In this document: piece after piece, positions 1-7,946 of the stretch
How the letters are laid out: each line of letters opens with the position of its first letter
How positions within the stretch are numbered: position 1 is the stretch's first letter
Assembly: GCF_016889765.1 (NCBI RefSeq)
Contig: NZ_CP069533.1
Location: 992,001 to 1,056,000 of the forward strand
Direction: 5' to 3'
Source of the DNA: Corynebacterium minutissimum
GTDB lineage: Bacteria; Actinomycetota; Actinomycetes; Mycobacteriales; Mycobacteriaceae
Length of the DNA: 64,000 bases
The notes under the pieces: model-generated
What the model was told of the DNA's origin: nothing
The model's input: only the letters and a program-made list of their open reading frames with translations
Database searches by the model: none
Position numbers and translations under genes: made by a program

Positions 1-1
1 G

Positions 2-67
2 AACAAGCGCGGGCTGTTGCGCCGCTACGTGGATAACGTCATGCGCCTGACCTCGGCCCTGCAGTAG
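2..67 (+). CDS. C-terminal end of an unidentified protein (partial)
   Basis: The window opens inside a reading frame that codes 21 residues ending in RLTSALQ and stops with TAG at 65-67. The basic stretch KRGLLRRYV looks like the end of a helical protein. Too little remains to name a family. No hairpin terminator is obvious before the next gene, which converges on it from the other strand. Confidence 0.45.
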   Translation, partial: NKRGLLRRYVDNVMRLTSALQ

Positions 68-102
68 CGTGCGATCACGTGCCCAGTGCTCACGCACTCG
101 CC

Positions 103-564
103 TTAGGTACTACTGGCGAGCATGGTGTCATACGTCCACACCTCTGCGGTTATTCCGGTAGCGCGCCTGTACAGCTCTCTTTCTGTCAAAATGCAAAGGT
201 CCCCACCACCGACCTGCTGCATCATCAATTCCACCATCGTTTGGCCAGCTCGACGTTGTGAAATTAACTCAGTTATAAATTCCTTGTTCCACTGAAAGTC
301 ATGCAGTATCCACGGGGCTTGCCGTTGCGCGGTCAGCTCGAGCATCTGCGAGAACTTTTCCGCAATAGCGCGCCTTACCTGACCATCCGAAAGCTGCGCA
401 ATATGATTTCCAGTTTCGATGACAGCGGTGATAGGCAAGATAAACCTAGAGTTTTCGGACTGACGCTTCGAAAAGTCGTTTTTCACTTGTTCTCGATCCT
501 GGCTCTTTTTCGGAATCTCAAGCAGATTATCCAGAACCGAAGTGTCAATGAAGTAAACGCGCAT
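103..564 (-). CDS. PIN-like nuclease domain protein, partner of the upstream ATPase
   Basis: This 153-residue protein begins MRVYFIDTSVLDNLL, the first strand and first acidic residue (D7) of a PIN-like fold. Further acidic positions follow the family spacing: E in ITAVIETGNH, D in GGGDLCILTE and D near the end in WTYDTML. PIN domains are Mg-dependent ribonucleases, often toxins. The start overlaps the ATPase stop by one base (TGATG), so translation is probably coupled and the two products likely act together. No antitoxin-like small gene is visible. GC content is visibly lower than in the genes from 2 kb onward, which hints at horizontal acquisition. The PIN assignment comes from motif reading; the role as effector of the ATPase is inference. 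Confidence 0.7.
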   Translation of the reverse strand: MRVYFIDTSVLDNLLEIPKKSQDREQVKNDFSKRQSENSRFILPITAVIETGNHIAQLSDGQVRRAIAEKFSQMLELTAQRQAPWILHDFQWNKEFITELISQRRAGQTMVELMMQQVGGGDLCILTERELYRRATGITAEVWTYDTMLASST

Positions 565-1913
565 CAGCCAATCCCAAAAAGCTTATTCAGGTTGTCAAAG
601 CTAGCCTTCGTATCGGTGTCATCGACCAATTCGCCGGCAGTTACAGCAGCTCCCAGACTGTGTTTCGAAATAGAGTCCACGAAATCCGGAAGTTCCACCA
701 ATGGTGAAAGTTCACTATTCCCGGTTTTCTCATCTCGGTAACACACCGCAACCTGACCGTTAGTTTCACCAGAAATCTGATCCAAAATCGCGGGGCTATG
801 GGTTGTTACAAGAACTTGAGAGTCATGCTTGTGTGCTGATTCGTTAAGCATATGCATAACTCTTTGTGCCTGTGACGGGTGGAGACCGTTTTCCATTTCC
901 TCGACCACGATTTGCGCTACGGCGCTTTCCACATCATCCCCGCGTGAAAGAGGCTGCTCGATATCCAAATCCCTGGGAGCTGTTTTTAATGCCGTTGCAA
1001 TCGCCAGGAATCGAAGAAGCCCATCACTCATTTCACGTGCGGGTGTGCTTTCATGCCTACCATCCGCAAAGTGCTCGACAAGAGTAAGCATCACTTCGTC
1101 CAGCTGAGTGTCAATAAAATCCAAAGTAGAGTCCACTCCGGTAACGTGTGCAGCCAACTGCCCTAAATCGCGGAAGGTTTCAGGCGAATCCTTTCGTAAT
1201 TGCCAAAGTACCGCCGAAAGGTTTTCGCCGCTGCGTTTGAGCTGAGCGTTCTTCTTCGCAACGTAGTTGCGCATAAGACTTGGCACTGGGTCGAGGTGAA
1301 ACACAGATCGAAGTGCAGTACTCACAATCGATGCGCCCTTCAACACCGAATTCTCCGCACGGTTTTTCCCTGCAAGAACTGCCTTTACCTGCCCAAGAAT
1401 TAGACGGGAGTCCCGCATAAGAGTTTCTGGATTTGCGCCACGCTTTCCATTGAAAATCTCCGCATAAATCCCAGCGAGCTTATCTGCCGCAGGTTGGGTC
1501 TTAAAAAGCTCTGCTTCTTTAGTTCTGACCCCATTTTTTTCGGAGTACCCTGGCCCCACCAGGCTTTCCTTAAGCACTCGCAGTTCCGGAAGCACCTGTA
1601 TTTCTACGTCATAGCGAAAGATATCTTTTCCGGCTTCGACAGTGCAGCCCAGTTCAAAACTATCTTCGCCGTGTGGTGCACAACCACGGGAGCCTCCTCT
1701 AATTGGCCCTGCGTGCGTCATACGTCCGTCAAGAGCATCGCTGAGCTCCGAGCCCGACGATAACCGCGACAAAACCTCAAGCCCGTCTAAGGCGTTCGAC
1801 TTGCCGGAGCTGTTTAGGCCTGTAAGAAAAGTCACCGGATGTAGTGTGAGTACGGCATCGTGAAACGATTTAAACCTGCGCAGTCGCAGCTCGGCAAGGC
1901 GGGGAGTGGACAT
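564..1913 (-). CDS. AAA/ABC-type ATPase (AAA_15/AAA_21, OLD-like) of a two-gene module
   Basis: About 449 residues. The N-terminus LAELRLRRFKSFHDAVL followed by the Walker A GLNSSGKSN is typical of RecF/OLD-like ATPases. A signature-like MSDGLLRFLAIATAL, a Walker B with double glutamate (VVEEMENGLHPSQ) and an H-switch (VTTHSPAILD) follow in the usual order. No TOPRIM domain is fused, so this is not a full OLD nuclease; the nuclease is probably the separate downstream PIN protein. I chose ATG at 1913 (MSTPRLAEL); a TTG at 1943 would add ten residues and no clear ribosome site decides between them. Comparable ATPase-plus-effector pairs, such as PARIS and Gabija, defend against phage. Function here is inferred from architecture. 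Confidence 0.75.
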   Translation of the reverse strand: MSTPRLAELRLRRFKSFHDAVLTLHPVTFLTGLNSSGKSNALDGLEVLSRLSSGSELSDALDGRMTHAGPIRGGSRGCAPHGEDSFELGCTVEAGKDIFRYDVEIQVLPELRVLKESLVGPGYSEKNGVRTKEAELFKTQPAADKLAGIYAEIFNGKRGANPETLMRDSRLILGQVKAVLAGKNRAENSVLKGASIVSTALRSVFHLDPVPSLMRNYVAKKNAQLKRSGENLSAVLWQLRKDSPETFRDLGQLAAHVTGVDSTLDFIDTQLDEVMLTLVEHFADGRHESTPAREMSDGLLRFLAIATALKTAPRDLDIEQPLSRGDDVESAVAQIVVEEMENGLHPSQAQRVMHMLNESAHKHDSQVLVTTHSPAILDQISGETNGQVAVCYRDEKTGNSELSPLVELPDFVDSISKHSLGAAVTAGELVDDTDTKASFDNLNKLFGIG

Positions 1914-2022
1914 GCCGCTCATGATACACATTTGCGCTGGCAATCATGGTCCTCAAGGTGACTCTCGTAATGCGGAGCGCGGACACTTTCCGCCACCAAA
2001 ATCAGTCTCGCTACACCAGAAG

Positions 2023-3204
2023 TCAACCAGCTAGACGTGAGGAAGTACAAAGCCCGAACAGAGACACAAATCCGCAAGCTACCATGCCAAGCGCCATGGT
2101 GAGAGCTGGGTTGGATCCGAGCCCCATAAGCGGGCTCACCACGCTGGCCAGCAGGGATTGGCCAAAGCCCAGGATGGCGGAGACGCTGCCGGCGCGGGAG
2201 CGCATCAGCCCGGTGGCCAAGGCGGTGGCGTTGCCCATAATGAAACCCGTCGGCGCGATGCAGGCGAAGAGCACGCTGAGGGACAGCCACACCGGCGCGT
2301 TCGCCATGACCGTAAGCAGCAACAGCAGCGCGCACACCACGATGCCCCCGACACCACTGCGCAGCATGAAAGCCGGGGAGACGGAGTCCATAGCACGCGA
2401 GTTCACCAGCGTGGCGGCAAAGAGCCCCACGGCATTCACACCGAAAATCAGCGAATACGCCAGGGGCGAGAAGCCCCATTGGTCCTGAAGGACAAAGGCC
2501 GAGGCTGAGATGTAGCAAAACATCGAGCAGAAGCCGAAGGCCATGGTAACGAGGTAGGCCCACACTCGGCCGTTGGTGATAACTGCCCAGTAGTTGCCGG
2601 CAACAGTACGGGCCAAACTCGAACGAGCCGAATCTGAGCGGAAATGGACTGTCACGGTCTCCGGGACGATGAACCAGGCCAGAATCAGCTGCAGCGCATG
2701 AAGGCCGGCCAGAACCCAGAAGATGCCACGCCAGCCCAGCGGCTCCGCCAGCACGCCGCCTAGGACGGGGGCCACCGCCGGGGCAATTCCTTGCAGAGCC
2801 ATAAGCAGTGAATAGGCTTTCGCCGCGGCGGCACCGTGGACAAGGTCAGGAACAACGGCACGCGCGAGCACCACGCAGGCACCGCCGCCGAGCCCCTGGA
2901 GCAGGCGAGCAACCACAAGGATAATGGCGCTGGGAGCCAATGCCGCCAGCACCGACGCAGCCAGGGCCAACGCTGCACCAGTTAGCAACAGTGGCTTGCG
3001 CCCAATGGCATCAGACAGCGGTCCCATGAGCAACTGGCCTATGCCCATTCCGATGAAGAAGCCCGAGATGGTCAGCTGAACCATGGAGCGGGTCGTGCCG
3101 AGGTCCGCCACGATCGCCGGCATGACCGGCAGGTACATATCCGTCGCAAAAGGCGCTGTTGCAGACAACAGCGCCAAGGTTGCAAGGAGGGGAAAGCGGA
3201 TCAC
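2023..3204 (-). CDS. MFS drug efflux transporter, Bcr/CflA-like
   Basis: A polytopic protein with about twelve hydrophobic segments. Near the N-terminus it carries FATDMYLPVMPAIVADLG, the hallmark start of Bcr/CflA drug:proton antiporters, and then a loop GPLSDAIGRKP matching the MFS signature between TM2 and TM3. I place the start at GTG 3204, giving 393 residues, because its GTGA overlaps the stop of the upstream ABC permease by four bases. An upstream GTG/ATG would read far into that gene. It is the last gene of a three-gene run with an ABC exporter, so the operon probably exports toxic compounds. Substrate is unknown. Confidence 0.85.
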   Translation of the reverse strand: MIRFPLLATLALLSATAPFATDMYLPVMPAIVADLGTTRSMVQLTISGFFIGMGIGQLLMGPLSDAIGRKPLLLTGAALALAASVLAALAPSAIILVVARLLQGLGGGACVVLARAVVPDLVHGAAAAKAYSLLMALQGIAPAVAPVLGGVLAEPLGWRGIFWVLAGLHALQLILAWFIVPETVTVHFRSDSARSSLARTVAGNYWAVITNGRVWAYLVTMAFGFCSMFCYISASAFVLQDQWGFSPLAYSLIFGVNAVGLFAATLVNSRAMDSVSPAFMLRSGVGGIVVCALLLLLTVMANAPVWLSLSVLFACIAPTGFIMGNATALATGLMRSRAGSVSAILGFGQSLLASVVSPLMGLGSNPALTMALGMVACGFVSLFGLCTSSRLAG

Positions 3205-3965
3205 GCGTCGCGGCGCTCCACAGCCACAATGCCGAGAATCCACAGGAGCAAAGCCCAGCCGAAGAAGACGACCGCATTCATACCGACGCTATCCCAGGGC
3301 GCGGAGTCCTCCACCACGTCCATGGTCCAGTTGGTAAAGGCAGTAAAAGGCATGAAGTGAATCATCTTGTCACCGACTACCGGCAGGAAGCGCACGGTGT
3401 TCTCAATGCCCATGTAGAGGATGAGCGAAATCGCGACGGTACCCGCGGTATGGCGTAGCAACCATCCCAAGCCCTGGACAAACATGACCGCGCCGAAGCC
3501 AGCGACGGGCAAGGCCCACAGCAGGCGCTGAGCGCGTTCATCCGAGAAAGGCTGGAAAGCCTCCGCAGCGGATTCGTTGGCGGTCATATCCGCCAAGACA
3601 AAGATGTAGACCGCTCCCAAGAACAGGATGAGGGCAGCAATCACGCCATAGAGCAACAGTTTGGCCAGCGCCACCGTCCAGCGGTTGGGATTGGCCATGA
3701 ACGTCACGGTTTGGGTCTTGTGACGGTACTCAGTGGTAATCACCATCGCGCCCTGAATCATGAGAATCGGCACGATCAGCACCAGGAGAATCGCCGCCAG
3801 CGCATTCGGCTGCAGCGGGCTAATGCCCAGTACAGCCTCGCCCGCATTAAGCGAGTTGAGCAAGGTCCAGCCCGTGATGATGACGAAAATCAGACCAGTG
3901 GTCCACCAGAAGGACTTCGTTGTGCGCAGCTTGGTCCACTCAGCATGCAGCGTATTAAGAAACAT
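3201..3965 (-). CDS. ABC-2 type transporter permease
   Basis: Membrane subunit of 254 residues. It starts MFLNTLHAEWTKLRTTKSFWW, the form typical of ABC-2 permeases that pair with bacitracin/lantibiotic-type ATPases, and has about six hydrophobic segments. The start at 3965 is set by an AAGGAGG ribosome site eight bases upstream; it overlaps the ATPase stop by 11 bases, and longer starts lie inside the ATPase gene. It ends in a GTGA overlap with the MFS gene. It is probably a half-size permease that dimerises and exports a lipid, peptide or drug. Confidence 0.85.
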   Translation of the reverse strand: MFLNTLHAEWTKLRTTKSFWWTTGLIFVIITGWTLLNSLNAGEAVLGISPLQPNALAAILLVLIVPILMIQGAMVITTEYRHKTQTVTFMANPNRWTVALAKLLLYGVIAALILFLGAVYIFVLADMTANESAAEAFQPFSDERAQRLLWALPVAGFGAVMFVQGLGWLLRHTAGTVAISLILYMGIENTVRFLPVVGDKMIHFMPFTAFTNWTMDVVEDSAPWDSVGMNAVVFFGWALLLWILGIVAVERRDA

Positions 3966-4893
3966 TGGTGGTGACCTCCTTCTGGGCCTGATACTGCACC
4001 GCATCCGTGGTCATCTTCATAAAGGCCTCCTCAAGGGAGGCGCGGTGCAACGTGAGCTCGGTCAGCGGCACTCCAGTGGAGTAGGCCAGCTGGCCCACGA
4101 AGTCAGTGGTCTGATCCGGGATAACCAGAGTTGGGCGCTGCTCCTCATCAGTAGACGTAGAGAACGCCACCCCGGCCTCCTTCAGCGCAAAGCCGAATTC
4201 ACGCAGGTGTTCCGATCGCACGACAACTGAGGCAGAAGAGTTGTCCTTGACAAAGTCATAAGTGCGCTGGTTCGCCATCAACCGCCCACGCCCAATGACC
4301 ACAAGGTGATCCGCAGTTTGCGCCATCTCCGACAGAAGGTGGGAAGAAATGAGCACCGTGCGGCCTTCCGCAGCAAGCGCGCGGACGAGGGAGCGCACCC
4401 AGCGAATACCTTCCGGGTCCAAGCCGTTGACCGGCTCATCCAGGATCAGCACACCTGGGTCGCCCAACAATGCCGCGGCCAAGCCAAGGCGCTGGCCCAT
4501 ACCTAGGGAGAAGCCGCCGGCTTTCTTACCGGCGACATTGGAAAGTCCCACGAGCCCCAGCACCTCATCCACGCGGGAGGTCGGGATACCGTTGGACTGT
4601 GCCATCCACTTCAAGTGGTTAGCGGCGGAGCGGTTGGCGTGGACCGCTTTAGCGTCGAGAAGCGCGCCCACCTCCCGCAACGGGTGCTTGAGCTCACGAT
4701 AGTGCTTGCCATGCACCAAGGCCGTACCCGCTGTGGGGCGGTCAAGGCCCAGGATCATCCGCATGGTCGTTGACTTTCCGGCACCGTTTGGCCCCAAGAA
4801 GCCGGTTACCTGGCCCGGCTCTACTTGAAAGGTGAGGTCATCCACGGCGCGAACAGACTTATACTGTTTTGTCAGTCCGGCTACTTCAATCAT
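3955..4893 (-). CDS. ABC transporter ATP-binding protein (bacitracin/CcmA-type exporter)
   Basis: 312 residues with Walker A GPNGAGKST near residue 34, a signature region FSLGMGQRLGLAAALL (SLGMGQR replaces the common LSGGQ, normal for this subfamily), Walker B VLILDEPVNGLDPEG and H-switch LISSHLLSEM. The subfamily drives ABC-2 exporters for antibiotics, bacteriocins or lipids. It is the first gene of a tight operon with the permease and the MFS pump. The start ATG at 4893 gives the expected MIEVAGLTKQYKSV opening; the ribosome site upstream is weak. Substrate unknown. Confidence 0.88.
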   Translation of the reverse strand: MIEVAGLTKQYKSVRAVDDLTFQVEPGQVTGFLGPNGAGKSTTMRMILGLDRPTAGTALVHGKHYRELKHPLREVGALLDAKAVHANRSAANHLKWMAQSNGIPTSRVDEVLGLVGLSNVAGKKAGGFSLGMGQRLGLAAALLGDPGVLILDEPVNGLDPEGIRWVRSLVRALAAEGRTVLISSHLLSEMAQTADHLVVIGRGRLMANQRTYDFVKDNSSASVVVRSEHLREFGFALKEAGVAFSTSTDEEQRPTLVIPDQTTDFVGQLAYSTGVPLTELTLHRASLEEAFMKMTTDAVQYQAQKEVTTNVS

Positions 4894-4932
4894 GACCTAC
4901 AGCGTGCCACAGCTTCCTGCCACATGCCTGCA

Positions 4933-5421
4933 TTAGCCGCTCAATTCGCCATAGCGTGCCACCAGCTGCGGTAGCGCCTCCCGGAAAGGCGGAATCAGCT
5001 CCAACGCTTCTACCTGGTCGAACGGCACCCAGCGCAGCTCGGCGGATTCTTCATTGGGAGTCGTGGGCAAGCGCTCGCCCGTCACCGTACGCGCCAACAC
5101 CGTGGTGTAGGTCCACCCACCAGCGAAGGGTCCCGCGGTGACGATGGATTCGAGGACCTCCACGTCCGCCGCAGCCACACCCGTTTCCTCCTCGGTCTCA
5201 CGCAGCGCAGCCTGTTCGGCAGTTTCCGGCTTATCGCGCGCTCCGCCCGGGATTCCCCACGTCCCACCGTTGTTGGTCCACGTGGCGCGATGCTGCAGCA
5301 GCACCTCGTTGCCCGCTACGAGGAAAAGTCCCGCTGCCCCGAATTTGCCCCACACGGGAACCCCGCCCGGACCTTCGGCCCATCCGTCGCCGGAAATTTC
5401 TGGGTTTACGTGTGCACACAT
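4933..5421 (-). CDS. Nudix hydrolase
   Basis: 162 residues. The Nudix box is complete: GGARDKPE, seven residues, then RETEEETGV, fitting GX5EX7REUXEEXGU. The glutamates coordinate the metal that cleaves nucleoside diphosphate-linked compounds. The IPGG segment before the box and the C-terminal LRWVPFDQV are also typical of MutT/NUDT-like members. It is encoded on its own, divergent from glnX across 48 bases. Which nucleotide it hydrolyses cannot be told. Confidence 0.85.
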   Translation of the reverse strand: MCAHVNPEISGDGWAEGPGGVPVWGKFGAAGLFLVAGNEVLLQHRATWTNNGGTWGIPGGARDKPETAEQAALRETEEETGVAAADVEVLESIVTAGPFAGGWTYTTVLARTVTGERLPTTPNEESAELRWVPFDQVEALELIPPFREALPQLVARYGELSG

Positions 5422-5469
5422 GCCTCCAATCTATACCCACTTTGAGGTCAAGGGCGCTATCCTAAGGGA

Positions 5470-6894
5470 ATGACCGGCCCGGCCACCGAACTGCGCGAGC
5501 ACTCCCCCGAATCGTGGGGCGATCATTGGCTCGATGATGTCACTGAACCTGCCGCGCCCGCGTTTAGCCGCCCCACACAGCTGGCCATGAGCTCCTTCGC
5601 CGGCCCGGCGCGCCTGGTCCGGCGCCTCTACAGCTTCGCCGCCACGACCCCGGGCAAACTATTCACCCTCACGCTCATCCTCACTGTGGCCCTAGCCGCA
5701 GCAGGGTTTTCCATGTCCTCCTCGTCGGCCGCGCGCCACGATGATCTCGATGCCCTGCTGACCTCCACGGAGCCCATGTCGAATGCGGCCCACCACCTCT
5801 ACACCAACCTTTCCCTAGCGGATACGGTGGCCACCACCGGCTTCGTCCAAGCCGGCGTGGAGCCGGTAGGCAACCGCGAGCGCTACAACGAGGCCATAGA
5901 CGCCGCCGCGGTAGCCGCAACCCAATCCGTCGTGGGCTCCTCGGCCGATGATGAACGCGTGCGCGAGCTCGTCACCTTCATCCAGCGTGAGCTGCCCGTC
6001 TACACCGCCCTCGTGGAGAAAGCTCGTGTCAACCACCGCGCGGGCAACGCCGTGGCGAACTCGTACATGTCGAATGCCTCAGCACTCATGCGTACGCGCA
6101 TTCTGCCTGCCGCAGCGGAGCTCTTCACCCTGACCTCGGAAAAGGTCACCCATCAGCAGCAGCGCCTCACCCGCCCGCAGTGGGTACCGCTCTCCGGCCT
6201 TGTGGCCGCACTCATCTTCTTGGGCTTGGCGCAGTGGTGGCTGTGGCGCCTCACCCGTCGCCGCCTAAACCGCGGGTTCGTGCTGGCCACGAGCCTGCTC
6301 TTCATCGCCCTCGTGTGGGCTTCCGCTGCGAACTTTGCCACGTGGGCCTCGGGCCACCAGGGATTCGAGACAGTCTCGCGCCCCTGGGATTCCCTCACCG
6401 CCTCCCGGATCGAAGCCCAGCAGATGCGCACCTCTGAGACTCTCGCGCTGGTCCTGCGTTCCTCCCAGGAAGATATGTCCGTGCACTTCAATTCCACGGT
6501 CTATTCCGTCAACCATGCGCTGCGAGATTATGAGCAAGCCCTGGGCGAGGATTCGAACCCCGCTCTTATCCCCCAAGCGCAGCGAGCAGTGGAAGACTGG
6601 GCCGTCACCCACGAGGCCTTCATGGACAGCCTCTCCACGGGTAACTACGACACCGCTGTGTATCAAGCCACAGCCATCGACCCGGATGGGGAACCTACCG
6701 CCGCGAGTGCCTTCAACGCCGTGGACAATTCGCTGGCGCTCCTTATCGACGAAGCCCGCGAGTCCATGCGCGAGTACCTCATGCAGGGCCTCAACGCCAT
6801 GACCTTGGTGTCCACCGGCGTCTCACTGGCCACGTTCGGCGCCATCATCGCGGTGTGGCTGGGCATTCGTCCACGTCTGCAGGAGTACCTCTAA
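5470..6894 (+). CDS. glnX: GlnX membrane protein of the PknG signalling system
   Basis: 474 residues; identified from context with glnH and pknG and from its topology. There is a cytoplasmic N-terminus of about 60 residues, a membrane segment around 60-82 (LFTLTLILTVALAAAGFSM), a large external helical domain, two central membrane segments around 240-290, a second external helical domain, and a final segment before the C-terminus. In actinobacteria GlnX is thought to relay the amino-acid binding state of GlnH across the membrane to PknG. Its stop overlaps the glnH start (TAATG). The short gap to the divergent Nudix gene must hold the promoter. Confidence 0.85.
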   Translation: MTGPATELREHSPESWGDHWLDDVTEPAAPAFSRPTQLAMSSFAGPARLVRRLYSFAATTPGKLFTLTLILTVALAAAGFSMSSSSAARHDDLDALLTSTEPMSNAAHHLYTNLSLADTVATTGFVQAGVEPVGNRERYNEAIDAAAVAATQSVVGSSADDERVRELVTFIQRELPVYTALVEKARVNHRAGNAVANSYMSNASALMRTRILPAAAELFTLTSEKVTHQQQRLTRPQWVPLSGLVAALIFLGLAQWWLWRLTRRRLNRGFVLATSLLFIALVWASAANFATWASGHQGFETVSRPWDSLTASRIEAQQMRTSETLALVLRSSQEDMSVHFNSTVYSVNHALRDYEQALGEDSNPALIPQAQRAVEDWAVTHEAFMDSLSTGNYDTAVYQATAIDPDGEPTAASAFNAVDNSLALLIDEARESMREYLMQGLNAMTLVSTGVSLATFGAIIAVWLGIRPRLQEYL

Positions 6895-7946
6895 TGAAAC
6901 GCCTGTGCTTTGCGACGATCCCGTTGGTTACCCTCTCCCTCAGCCTCAGTGCCTGCGAATCAACCCACACCACTGCCCCCACACCGGTACTGTCCACGAG
7001 CGCAGATACCCATTCCACGCCCGGCCCACCACTGCCGGAAGATGCCATTATCGAGCCTGCCGGCGCGGGCGAAGCCGACACGGAGAGCGAGGCCGAGCCT
7101 TATGGCTCCTACCGTCCGGACGATAAAACGCCCAAGGAACGCGTGCCGGAGATCATCAAACGCGGCCGTCTCATCGTGGGCGTGGACCGTTCGAATAACC
7201 TGCTGAGCTACCGCGACACCGCCACTAGTGAACTTCGCGGCTTTGAGGTGGACATCGCTCGCGAAATCGCCCGCGACATTTTCGGGGATCCCTCCAAGGT
7301 GGATTTCCGCTTCGTGGAAGCCTCCGACCGCGCCAAGGCCCTCAATGACCGCCAGGTGGACATGGTCATCCGCACAATGACGATTAGCCCGCAGCGCCAG
7401 CTCGAAGTCGCCTTCTCCATCCCCTATATGAAAACGGATGCCCGCTTGCTCGTGCTCAAGAACTCCGGTATTCATTCCGTGGCGGATACCGCCGGTCTCA
7501 CTCTGTGCGCGGCGAAGGGCTCGACCATGGTCAATGCCATCCGCAAGCACGCGCCGAAAGCCGATATTTTGGAGACCCGCGCCTGGGGCGATTGCCTCAT
7601 GTCCTTGCAGCTTGGTCAAACCGACGGCATCGTGGTCGATGATGCATTACTCTCCGGCATGTTGGCCCAGGATTCCTACACTGAAATCGTCGGCGATGCC
7701 TTGGAGACCCAGAGCTATGGTGTGGCCGTGCGCAAGCCCGATGCGTCCTATGATTCCCGTCCACTTATCCGGCAGGTCAATTCCACTCTGGAGCGCATCC
7801 GCTCGGACGGCACGTGGCTGAAGCTCTTCTACTCCTGGTTGGGCGACTACATGGAGCGCCCCACGCTCCCTGAGCCGAAGTACCTCAACGAGGCCCCACC
7901 CGCGACCGAGAACGAGTCCACGTCCGCAAAGGAGGCACGCCCATGA
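6894..7946 (+). CDS. glnH: GlnH, amino-acid-binding lipoprotein of the PknG system
   Basis: 350 residues. A lipoprotein signal peptide ends with the lipobox LSAC at about residues 18-21, then a low-complexity linker and a type II periplasmic binding domain (from RGRLIVGVDRSNNLLSYRD, with FEVDIAREIARDIFG and VDMVIRTMTISPQRQ). This fold binds polar amino acids; in mycobacteria and corynebacteria GlnH binds aspartate/glutamate/asparagine-type ligands. No ABC permease is adjacent, so the role is sensing, not uptake. Start ATG 6894 overlaps the glnX stop; the stop overlaps the pknG start by four bases (ATGA). Confidence 0.9.
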   Translation: MKRLCFATIPLVTLSLSLSACESTHTTAPTPVLSTSADTHSTPGPPLPEDAIIEPAGAGEADTESEAEPYGSYRPDDKTPKERVPEIIKRGRLIVGVDRSNNLLSYRDTATSELRGFEVDIAREIARDIFGDPSKVDFRFVEASDRAKALNDRQVDMVIRTMTISPQRQLEVAFSIPYMKTDARLLVLKNSGIHSVADTAGLTLCAAKGSTMVNAIRKHAPKADILETRAWGDCLMSLQLGQTDGIVVDDALLSGMLAQDSYTEIVGDALETQSYGVAVRKPDASYDSRPLIRQVNSTLERIRSDGTWLKLFYSWLGDYMERPTLPEPKYLNEAPPATENESTSAKEARP

